Shown piece by piece: positions 1 to 11,746 of a stretch of 64,000 bases of DNA. The translations under genes were made by a program, and so were the position numbers. The stretch is from NCBI RefSeq assembly GCF_964340395.1, contig NC_135551.1, positions 30,281,455-30,345,454 on the forward strand, in the 5' to 3' direction. The first letter of the stretch is position 1. Every line of letters starts with the position of its first letter. The DNA comes from Glandiceps talaboti. Lineage: Eukaryota; Hemichordata; Enteropneusta; Spengelidae. The notes beneath the pieces are model-generated. The model saw only the letters and a program-made list of their open reading frames with translations, did no database searches and was not told the origin of the DNA.

Positions 1-372
1 AGACTTGTCAGTGCATATTGAATGAGACCAGTCCGTGCACATTGAATGAGGCCAGTCCGTGCACATTGAATGAGGCCAGTCCGTGCACATTGAATGAGAC
101 CAGTCCGTGCACATTGAATGAGACCTGTCAGTGCACATTGAATGAGACCTCTCAGTGCACATTGAATGAGACCAGTCCGTGCACATTGAATGAGACCAGT
201 CCGTGCACATTGAATGAGACCTGTCAGTGCACATTGAATGAGACCTCTCAGTGCACATTGAATGAGACCAGTCCGTGCACATTGAATGAGACCAGTCCGT
301 GCACATTGAATGAGACCTGTCAGTGCATATTGAATGAGACCTGTCAGTGCATATTGAATGAGACCTGTCTTC
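1..372. repeat. 24-bp minisatellite
   Basis: About fifteen head-to-tail copies of a 24-bp unit of the form gtgcacattgaatgagacca plus gtcc, with variants reading acctgtca or acctctca in place of accagtcc. The period is a multiple of three, so one plus-strand frame stays open and would read an eight-residue repeat (NETSPCTL). No signal peptide, splice pattern or non-repeat coding sequence supports translation. The array runs off the left edge. Confidence 0.95.
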
Positions 373-1025
373 TAAAGCCTGTTGGTATAGTTTTAATTTT
401 AATGGGTAATTTGCATAATTAATGGATTTTCGGTAATTAGAATGCAAACATCAAATTTCATTGAACTTGACATGCATCAACCATAAAAAAATCATACTTT
501 TGATGTGGTTGCTTGTATAGTTTTTAATTGCGGTGTGTAATTTGCACAAGTAATCATTACGATAATTGGGCAATATCTTTAGAATGCAAACTTTAAATTT
601 TAGATAATTTAGTAAATGTATTTATGCTAAAGACGTACATGCGTCATTTAACGCTTGATGATGTAACTTATAAGCTAAATGGTTAATTTGCATAAATGAA
701 TGAATTTTTAAATAATTAGACAATATGTTAACTATGTAAGTTTCAAATCACAGTCTCGTATCAATAATTTTCTAATAAAGTGGTACGTACATCATGTATA
801 ATAGCTATAGTTCAGAGGTTTGCATTCCAACAATGTGTGTAGGCCCAAATATCTTCAGTAGTATTGATACCGTGCAAACTACATACACTATTGCTAACAT
901 GTCTAGAGGGATGGACGCAATTTGTCACGGATTTATTATTGATACTATGTTGGTGAACGTATAAATTGAAAACTATAAAACTTTTGTAGTGTTCTTCAAC
1001 TCATACTCTGACCTGGCGGATACAG
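373..1025. other. Non-coding, degenerate repeat
   Basis: No gene is seen. Three diverged copies of a motif like ggtaatttgcataattaatg followed by taattagaatgcaaac lie near 400-460, 525-600 and 680-750, suggesting an old tandem duplication. Confidence 0.4.
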
Positions 1026-1034
1026 GGAAACAGT

Positions 1035-1184
1035 TAGTCTATCTGCTAGACCTCGGATGTTCTTCCGATACAATACGACACACGACCGAACATCGCTATC
1101 GAGGATGGTTCGGGCAAGCCCTCACTGCGAACTTCGTTCGCTTATATTATCGAAAGAAAGCCCGAACGTCTAGCAGCAAGACTA
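1035..1184. mobile_element. Small inverted-repeat transposon (MITE) A
   Basis: The 150-bp segment begins TAGTCTATCTGCTAGAC and ends with the inverse of TAGTCTTGCTGCTAGAC. It is flanked by a perfect 9-bp direct repeat, ggaaacagt (1026-1034 and 1185-1193). It is more GC-rich than its surroundings and has no coding capacity for a transposase. Terminal inverted repeats plus a target duplication are the signature of a non-autonomous DNA transposon. A 9-bp duplication fits Mutator-like or Merlin-type elements better than hAT (8 bp), but the superfamily is inferred. Confidence 0.8.
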
Positions 1185-1193
1185 GGAAACAGT

Positions 1194-3063
1194 GAACAAC
1201 TCATGCAAATAGACAAGGTAGATATTACCTATAACTTACAATGTTGATGAAAAATATATTACCATTATTCAAACTGTACGACATTGCTGATAACCGGATT
1301 AATCGAATGATTCAATGCAACGGGTTGAGAAATAATGCAAATAGTGTTGTTGGTTGTTAGCAGAGTCCATATAAGCTGTGCATACTAGAATAGAGTATAA
1401 TGACTGTTTGATTTATCTTCCATGATCATTCCTTTGCAAAATGGACTGTGAGTTAAACCGATAAGTAATTGACTGGCTTCCCAGCCACTTCATAAATACA
1501 AATTGGCTATTGAATTTTTTCTATTTACTTGATGTCATTATCCTGGGACTGTCTGTATGATGACTATACTTTAAAACGCATGTAAAGTATATCATCTCAC
1601 GGCGTGGCCTTCTCTAAGTATAACTGTAACCCCCTCCCCATATACATATGTATGCCTTTTAAATACATACCATAACACGTAATATCAAACTTATAGTATC
1701 TTATAACTTATAGTAGCTTATCCTTCACTGAATATATCTAGTTGATGTTTAGGAAAACTTATTCTTAATTCATACTTGCAAAGAGACATTTTTCCACATT
1801 TACATATAAAGAATTACTAATACTTTGTTAAATAATGATTGATATATGACAGTACATATCAATTGAAACGTCGTCCATATTTTATATAAGAACACAGTGT
1901 ACCTCTAAGTTTATTTACCTCTTTAATTGGAATTGATAATAGTCATACTATATAGAAACTGTATTATTTGATTACTTAGACGATACTATCAGTAATTACA
2001 GTATACCCATAGGTTCAACCCATTGGCTATATTAGGAGAGAGGCTGGTATACTAAAACAGTCATCTAAAAACAAAGATTACGATTGCCAATCATTTACTT
2101 TTGACTACAGTTTATTTTGTTCCTATTTTTGTGTAACTTCATGCAGGATGCCTATTACGAGCAGACAAACAGACAGAGAGTAAATTCGTCAATACGAATT
2201 AGGATCGCCAAATGACCCTTTTAAAAGCAGTCAAATAGAAATCACTCAGAAGAAAGTCCATGTACTCACTATCAGAACTTTATTACTCTTGATTCTATAC
2301 AGCGCCTTTCAAAAACATTATTTCGAAAAACTTGCTCCTTGTGGGCAGGCCCGAGGATGTTTTATAATTAGGGTTCTATACACCTATGTTCATATATGTA
2401 CACATCTCCTTATACACAGCTAAGTTTCCAAACAATTGTATTCATGTTTACACCCTGACTTTATTCAAAGCTCGCGCAAACTGACTGCCGTGTCTCATTA
2501 AAGAAATATATGCAAATTTAAAGTACATTTGTAACTGAATTGCATAAAGACCTGATACAAGTGTGAAATATCCCAACTTTGATCCTCCCACCATACACAT
2601 TTAAGCATTTTAGTCAACATCGTAGATTCTATTTGTATATGATATATCCACTCTAGAGAAAACATTTGCCTGTGATGGATAAGTTGAAATTTTCAAATGG
2701 CGCCAAAGTATTGACGTTTTTTGAATCATCAGATTCATGTGAAGACATATATAGCAGTTTTTGTTGTTTTTTGAGGCAGCGAATTTTGACATGGAAATTT
2801 TATGTAAATGATATTTAAGCTCAATGTCATGTTTCACATGTCAAATTCTAGCAATTTCTTGCACATACTGAGTGATTTGTAAAGTAACCACGTCTTTTAT
2901 TGACCAAGTCTCTATTATCGTCGTAAAACCATATGCCTTTTTTACGGCACCGCACGAGAAGTATCGCCATATCGCCAAATATGTTCTGGTTTGCGAAAAT
3001 GGGTCTGTATGTAAAGTAACATTTGTTAAGAGAGTGGAAGCTGACAAAAGAATTCAGTGTTAC
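1194..3063. other. Non-coding, aminopeptidase intron or 3' flank
   Basis: No exon was recognised on either strand. The aminopeptidase must continue after its last visible exon, but no segment matching the next expected block (a conserved G-A-x-x-L-R-M-L stretch) was found here. That exon probably lies beyond the left edge. Confidence 0.5.
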
Positions 3064-3201
3064 CTTTTGATATGCAATCATGTCAAAATTGTCCAGTATT
3101 TCTATTGGTGTGGTGACCGTTTGATAAACCGGATGTGACGTAGATAAGGAATCCACGATAAACACTTTGTGCAGGTCATCTGTTAAAAACTGTTGATCTG
3201 T
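3064..3201 (-). CDS. Aminopeptidase exon 6 (catalytic Tyr)
   Basis: The 138-bp, phase 0/0 exon reads TDQQFLTDDLHKV, then a block like the SSHP region of M1 enzymes (STSHPVYQTV), and ends with FDMIAYQK. In the family this Tyr stabilises the tetrahedral intermediate. The acceptor is TTCTTAAG at 3202-3203 and the donor is AAAAG|GTAACA at 3063. A later AG (TTTTTAACAG) inside the exon could act as an alternative acceptor, but the first keeps a better match to relatives. It is the last exon visible to the left. Confidence 0.82.
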
Positions 3202-6153
3202 CTTAAGAATCAAAATATACAAACAAAGGTTATAACATTTTCTGAAAGGATTTTCCTCAGTTTGACATCACAGCTGTCCAGCACAAAAATATTTGCCAAA
3301 TATTTACTAAATAAAAAAAACTACTGCCCAGCTGCTTAAACTTTTTGCTGCCTACTCACTGTCTTGATACATTATCAATTATTTTGTCACTATGACATAA
3401 GATTTGAAGGGGTTTTTATTCCTAATCCAAGTGTGTCCCTGATAAAAAAAATTATGTTTGTAAAGTACCATATATGATTTACTGGTAGAATACGACTCTA
3501 AGTCGAAAGTCGTATTTCTTAGGTTTTTGTACGTCACAGCTAACACCATGAGCACACACTGATAATCAATTTATTAGGGGCCCAAGCCCCAGTGGTGTAG
3601 TTGGGGTTTTTCTTACTTGCATTTTGGCAAATAGTATCAACTACTTGACTACTTTAAAGTTTGTGAACAGGAAGAAATTCCAATGCGTAGTTTCACGGCA
3701 ATCATTGATTTAAGAAATCCAGTGGCGGCCATATTGGATCTCCCCCCCCCCCCCCCCAAGTGTTCTTCTCTGAAACCAGTGTATAGATAACTTTGCAATT
3801 TGGCGTGTAGAAGGAAGACTACTCCAACCTCCTTGCAGCACATCATGCATCATTGCCTGCTGGGCAAACCGCTTGGGCCTGCAATCGCTGCTTGCAGCTT
3901 TAATTTAATCTAATTTAATTTTATTTAAACTTTATTTAAAGAGGGTTAAAATCATATAGATAACCTGCTGGTTAACTGAAAGCTAGCCTTCCCCAGGGCC
4001 CTCTAAAAGACAACAAAAACAGGATAAGTAAAACACACACAGAAATACAAATGTAAGATGTAAGACAAATACAATATACAGGATCAATAAAACTGACAGA
4101 AACACAATTGCAAGCAGAGATTGAATAGTTAATTTACCATGTGAAAATCTGGATGTACATGGTCCATCGCTTTCATTCCCATGAAAGTGGCAAAACTTTC
4201 TTTCAACCATAGCTCGTCCCACCAAGCTTGAGTTACCAAGTTGCTATGCCACTGTTAAACAATAGATAAGTGACTCTTTCTAAATATCGGTACTGACATT
4301 GACTTTGACTTTGAAGAATGTGACCTCGGCGACCAATTTGTTTGACAATCGAAGTAGCTGGAATCATGCCAAAACTTTGCCATATCAAATCAAAGCTTGC
4401 TACTTGGTAATACTGACATTTTGGGTTCGTCATCTTGTTTAAAGCAGACCGACAATCTGTTATATTCACATGGTGTTATGTATGAAATTTATACTTTAAA
4501 TAAAATAATGCATGATGAGCCCTCATTTCTCTCCATCCTGATTTCAGTTGGAAATCACTTGAACAAAGTAACAGCAAAGTCTAAGACTTTGAATTCTAAA
4601 TCGCATATTAAGTTAATATATCAATTTCGGTTGATAGAATCCTACTTTTCTACAATTCTGCTGGATTTCAGGAAATATGTAGTGTAGAATAAAACTACTG
4701 TGTGATTTTAAACACAATTTAACAACAAATTTAAACAGCTTGAACATCATGAATAAATTAACTCGGAAATCATTCAATCAAGGAAGTCGCCCAACGATAC
4801 ATTTTTCTCTATATTCCTAATTCCTTTAAGAACCCTTTTTTCTCAGTCAACTCAGTGTTTGCCACTTTATGACATTTCAAAACTTTGCATGAACTCAAAA
4901 AATGTTAAATGTTTAAAGGGAAAGTTAGTTTACGACCTTTGACCTTTGACATTACCTGGTGACTAAGTTCATGGCCTATGACGAAAGCTATCCACTGTTT
5001 ATCCCGGCTTGATGACCTTCCTTCCTTGTAAAGCAGCACGCTTTCTCGGAATGTATTTAATCCCCAGTTCTCCATTCCGTGGGCAGGAAGGAATGGAAGG
5101 GCAATCATATCTGAAGATAAATAGATGTGATACCGCACTGTAATATTATCTTTCATTGTTCTTTCAATTGTTTCAACGTACTTTACTCTACATGTAGTAT
5201 GATATAAACTTGAAAGGGTGAAAGGGGCCATACCTTGCATAAATGTATCGATTACAGAATTTACACTAAATGTGACGTATGTTGACAAGAATTATTATCT
5301 ACAAAGAAATTAGTGTATTTGTGACGTCATCATCAGAGGTTTTCCCATAGACCTTTGCAGGAAATCCACAAAATGACTGAATACATGTCAAGTGCAGTAG
5401 AACTTCTTTACAAGATTTGAAAGTTGATTGAATTGCCAAAGTGCTATTGTATCACCCAAATCATATTTAGGTTCAAATGAAAATCCATCTCTTTGGTAAA
5501 CCATAGTGTCCAGGCATGTACGACTCCTGATTAGGCTCACATGCCTACAAGGTCACGTGTCCATAAGGTCACGTGTGCTGAATAGTGGGTCAATCTGTTG
5601 ACAAAGACTGACGTGTGTAGTCTAAAATTTCAGGTACAATTTTCAAGTTTGTGTTTGGAACAAAAGTTCGATTCGATCATATGTAAGTTGGTAGCAGTAA
5701 TCAGTACAAGTACACTATAAGGCAGCGCTGAGTCCAGCAACCTTATTTAACTGTCACTTACCCATCTTTGGCAAGGAGTAGGGTATAGCAGCATAGGACT
5801 CGAGGTAAGTGAAGATTTTAGGTCCAATATCCATAGCATACTGTACTTGATCCATGGCGTCTCGTCTTGCCCACACTCGAAACTAAAATCAAAGAAATTA
5901 CAACTTTAAAGTTTTGAATCTCTGTAATAATTGTTGTAAAAACCGATCTTGTGATTCAATACATCGATAACTAAGTCAACAGGATTCATCTCCCTGTGTT
6001 TCCAATAAAACTAATTACGTATCATGGACTTCATTTTTTTTTCTTTTTAACATATTGACGTTACTGGGGTAAATGAGGCCCAAACATAAAAATATTACCC
6101 AGTAATAAAAATTGGATAAGTTGTATTAAAAATAACTGTCACACATGCGCGCG

Positions 6154-6225
<72 letters not shown>

Positions 6226-9200
6226 TACACACACAGTGCTAAGCCAATACATACATATACTAGCTATAAACCTTTCCTTAGAAAGTAGGGCGATACTTGT
6301 AATTTAACGATGTGTGTGACGTAGTACTTAAAGTCATTGTAGTCGAGCTGGTAATACAGCGTACTATCGAAAGAAAGGGGGTAGATGTACACAGTGTTGT
6401 TATATTTTGTATTATTACTGTTTAGATTACTATTTTGACAGTCTCACCTCAACTCTTCCTCCATTAGACAATGTATTTTCAGACGTGAAATTACAGACAA
6501 TGAAAGCCAGCAAGTAGGTAGACATCTTAGGTGTTGTTTGAAAGTTCGTTGCTATCCAACCATTTCCTCTGTCTTCGCGACTATCCGGTATTTCTGGCAT
6601 ATTTGACAGGGCGATATATTTAGATCGATGTACGATTGTAACATTGAAGTTTGCTTTATAGCTGGGTTCATCGAAGCAGGGGAAGACTTTCCGAGCAGCA
6701 ACGGGTGAAAGAAAAGATGCAGCCATGTACCTAACGAGATAAAAAGTGAGAATAGATCGCAAACAATAAGATATTATTCTTCGATATTTTTTTTCTTTAT
6801 TCAGCAAAGGAAAATGTAAGTGGCGTAAAGGGCCTTGTCACTACAAGTTGATAGACGAGTAAAAGTACAAGTAATGTTGATATACGAAATATGCATATCT
6901 GAACTCGCTCCTTCACACTTAACACAGAATCAAGTAATTTAATGAAACTGTAACTGTTACCTTCTTTTTAATGCCTAATGCCTTTGACCGACTACTACGG
7001 ATAAATAATTAAACATCTGATCTATATTGGGTTTTTATTTTCTAAGCAAATGTGATCAATTTTACATCATAATCTTCAAGTTTTACTTATCTCTTTCAAA
7101 AATTACACTCTCAAGTGAAAATACTGCAAAACAATAATTGTTACCCAAGGTTTTTGAAATGTTGCATTTTTATTAGCAAGATATAAAGAAGTGCAAGAAA
7201 ATTAAAAAAATCCATCAGAAGGTATTAATATTAAGATACACGCTGTAAACAACCAAATCAACACATATTACACAATGTATGTTTGCAGAGTATTATTTAG
7301 ATTTCCTGTGATTAGGTGTTTTTTTTCTCATTTGTTTCCGGTAAAACCAACGTAATGTGCTGTGTGTGCATTAGATTCAAGTTTGTGTGAAGAGTCGAAA
7401 TGTATGTTATTGCGAAGCTCTTCTGAGTGATAACCCTGTCAACAAAATGACTGATGCGATCACACGGCACTAACGAAACATGGACACAGATAATAACATA
7501 CTACAAAAAATCCCTGGAGGGAAGTTGTAGTAGTCTAGGTAATATTTAGTTGTATTAGTCATTACATCTAGTGACTAACACGGATACATATTTATGGTGG
7601 TGACAAACCATTTTTACGTGCTCTGTATTTAAAGTAGCTGGGACCAAACCCTTGAAAATCAAAGTTAGGAAATCTATCCACATTTTGTCATATGGAAACT
7701 TTAGTTTTGTCCTTTTCGATTATTTAAAATTAAAAAAATGTAAAGGTTAACCGTTTTCAAGGAAATTGACAGTTTTTCCAAAGAGTGAATACCGTATTCG
7801 GTGGCCATATTTGATTCTAAAGTGGTTTAATTTGATGGTGATCATTTTGACCTCAGTCTGTTAAAAGATTTGTAGAGTGGCTCATGATTATTTTGTCCTG
7901 ATGCAGTAATTGGTCGGAATTTTCTTTAACAAAGTAACGGGAAAAGTTTTAGATGTCTGCTTCTGAGGCACATACTAATAGCATGTTACAGCAGGCCCAA
8001 TTTCAACTTCGATATGCCGATCACGTAACAAATCTTAATGACGGTACTTCAATTATAAATTATGATAGTCTCAAATTACCAGATTCTAAGTGCTCTCTTT
8101 GCTTTTTTTCGATGTCAGCAATAATGGCGGTACAGAAATCTAGATCGGTTTGTTTAATTAGATATAGACAGCACTCAGTCTGGTATAATAACACACATGT
8201 AATTGAATTCATAACATGAAATAGATAACATCTTTACCAACTGTATTAACATGTATAAAAATGTTGAGGGGAAAGGCTTCATAGACAATGTGTCAAACAC
8301 ATTTGTCTCACCCAAAGTGATCATCAATACCTCATTACAAGCTACCTATAAGTCAAACCACAGACACTGCGATGCATGAATTCGTAGTTTATTTAATTTT
8401 AATGTCAACACTATAGCGATAAGAATGAATAAGCAGTCAAATATACCTAACAGTACACGGTGTACAATCCATATCATAACACGTTCATTTCCTTCTAGCC
8501 AATTGGAGTGTACGGAGTGAATAAGTTTTACGCTCACTGAGTACGAGTATTTCCATTACCTATCAGACTACTGATATTGGATGTAATCAGATGGAAGTCA
8601 TTGTCGGAGGTCGCCACATCCAGATTTGTGTTAGTCAATTTAACTATGTTGGTGACCACACCTGCAGGCCGGTACGACAAACGATAGCGTATAACGAATC
8701 AGTATGGAGAATACATGTAAAAGTAGCTGTAGTCAAGGAAAACACCATAGGTTGGTGAAATAAACCATTGTTATCATACCTATTGAAAAGAACGATTAAT
8801 ACTTTCATAAAAATCAAGCTATAGCAAACTAAGATAGATGTAAGCATATTGGAATAAACTAGCAATTGATGTTGAAGTAATTACGACATTCACAGAAGTG
8901 ATGTAGCAAAAATCTGGACATTGTATCGTACCAGTGCAGTATCTCGACATATCGTACCAGTGGACCATCTCGACATTTTATGGTACCAGTGCAGTATCTG
9001 GACATTGTATCGTACCAGTGCAGTACCTGGACATTGTATCGTACCAGTGCAGTACCTGGACATTGTATCGTACCAGTGCAGTATCTGGACATTGTATCGT
9101 ACCAGTGCAGTAGCTGGACATTGTATCGTACCAGTGCAGTATCTGGACATTGTATCGTACCAGTGCAGTACCTGGACATTGTATCGTACCAGTGCAGTAT

Positions 9201-11714
9201 CTGGACATTGTATCGTACCAGTGCAGTACCTGGACATTGTATCGTACCAGTGCAGTATCTGGACATTGTATCGTACCAGTGCAGTATCTGGACATTGTAT
9301 CGTACCAGTGCAGTATCTGGACATTGTATTGTACCAGTGCAGTATCTGGACATTGTATCGTACCAGTGCAGTATCTGGACATTGTATGGTAACAGTGCAG
9401 TATCTGGACATTGCATCGTACCAGTGCAGTATCTGGACATTGTATCGTACCAGCGCAGTATCTGGACATTGTATCGTACCAGTGCAGTATCTGGACATTG
9501 TATTGTACCAGTGCAGTATCTGGACATTTGATGGTACCAGTGCAGTATCTGGACATTGTATCGTACCAGTGCAGTATCTGGACATTGTATCGTACCAGTG
9601 CAGTATCTGGACATTGTATCGTACCAGTGCAGTATCTGGACATTGTATCGTACCAGTGCAGTATCTGGACATTTTATGGTACCAGTGCAGTATCTGGACA
9701 TTGTATCGTACCAATGCAGTATCTGGACATTGTATCGTACCAGTGCAGTATCTGGACATTGTATCGTACCAGTGCAGTATCTGGACATTGTGTCGTACCA
9801 GTGCAGTACCAGGACATTGTATCGTACCAGCGCAGTATCTGGACATTGTATCGTACCAGTGCAGTATCAGGGCATTGTATCGTACCAGTGCAGTATCTGG
9901 ACATTGTATCGTACCAGTGCAGTATCAGGACATTGTATCGTACCAGCGCAGTATCAGGGCATTGTATCGTACCAGTGCAGTATCTGGACATTGTATGGTA
10001 ACAGTGCAGTATCTGGACATTGTATCGTACCAGTGCAGTATCTGGACATTGTATCGTACCAGTGCAGTATCTGACATTGTATCGTACCAGAGCAGTATCT
10101 GGACATTGTATCGTACCAGTGCAGTATCTGGACATTGTATCGTACCAGTGCAGTATCTGGACATTGTATCGTACCAGTGCAGTATCTGGACATTGTATCG
10201 TACCAGTGCAGTATCTGGACATTGTATGGTAACAGTGCAGTATCTGGACATTGTATCGTACCAGTGCAGTATCTGGACATTGTATCGTACAGTGCAGTAT
10301 CTGACATTGTATCGTACCAGTGCAGTATCTTGACATTATATCGTACCAGTGCAGTATCTGGACATTGCATCGTACCAGTGCAGTATCAGGACATTGTACT
10401 AGTCGTGAAACAAAAGGTTTCGACACTTGAAGTTGTGTAAGCATACAACAACGATAGTTTTAGTCTGTGTCTGTCTGAGTTTGCTTATACCTTGATTTCC
10501 ATAGCAATATTTAAGTGTGATGTCAGCAAACAAATAATGGACCGGTTAAAGGTGCAAAAGTAATGAATGTTAAAATTCCAGATTTCCCTTTTAAATGCTA
10601 TAGCCAATTGTATTGTACTACTCTCATTCGTTAATTGACCTGTGTCCCTTTAAACAAAAGTAACCACCAAAGATCACACAGTTACAGACTGTGTCCCTTT
10701 AAACAACAGTAACCAATAATGATTATAATGTTTCAGACTGTGTCCCTTTAAACAAAAGTAACCACCAAATACCATAAAGTTACAGACTGTGTCCCTGTAA
10801 ACAAAAGTAACCACCAAAGACCATAAAGTTACAGACTGTGTCCCTGTAAACAAAAGTAACCACCAAAGACCATAAAGTTACAGACTGTGTCCCTGTAAAC
10901 AAAAGTAACCACCAAAGACCATAAAATTACAGACTGTGTCCCTGTAAACAAAAGTAACCACCAAAGACTATAATGTTACAGACTGTGTCCCTTTAAACAA
11001 AAGTAACCACCAAAGACCATAAAATTACAGACTGTGTTCCTTTAAACAAAAGTACCTTCTAAAGACCGTAAAGTTACATACTGTGTATCTTTAAAGAAAG
11101 GTACCCAATAAAGAATATAAAGTTACAGACTGTGTCCCTTTGAGAAAGGGTAAGACGTATGATAGGGCCGGTATGACAGTTAGTATTATGATTACAAAAT
11201 AACTTTATTCAGGGTTAAACTCAATAAACTTTACAAAGAACAAAAGCGTTGATGGATCGGCTTCTTTCCATCGAGGCCCTCGTACATCAAACCGACAATC
11301 ACGCAAAAATCCACTTACAACCATATAATACATACATTTACACGCATTGTGACATTATACCTCCAGATATACAAACTAAAAGTTAGGCATACTGTAAAAA
11401 TTTCAACACGACATGTACTTACGACTTATCAAATCTGCAAAACTAGAGATGACGTGTGTAATCATAATTAATACTAGGTGGTGCCACCATGTTGCATGGC
11501 CGAATTCGATGCTATTTGGGGCATGCAACCTTTAGTTCCCTGAATGTGAACTCATTACAAATTAACTCTTCGAGGGGTAATTTCTCAATCATCTCTACAT
11601 CTAATCTCGTTATTCTGAATAAAACTACAATGTCAGAAAGGTCATCAAAACGCATTTTCAACAACATAATTGGTAAAATTCATAAGCGCTATATGTAAAA
11701 CGTGTATATTAGTC

Positions 11715-11746
<32 letters not shown>

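Noticed and set aside
18-422. 134-codon frame repeating NETSPCTL
   Set aside because: Minisatellite translation without signal peptide, splice sites or conserved context.
2841-3063. Continuation of the aminopeptidase frame past 3064
   Set aside because: A clear donor AAAAG|GTAACA ends the exon and the downstream residues do not match the family.
3983-4225. 80-codon minus-strand frame overlapping aminopeptidase exon 5
   Set aside because: It is a different frame from the true exon (which reads WHSNLVTQAWWDELWL) and runs into the retrotransposon-like tail.
8859-10444. Long open frames on both strands (up to 470 codons)
   Set aside because: They coincide with the 29-bp array, consist only of repeat translation, and lie in an aminopeptidase intron.
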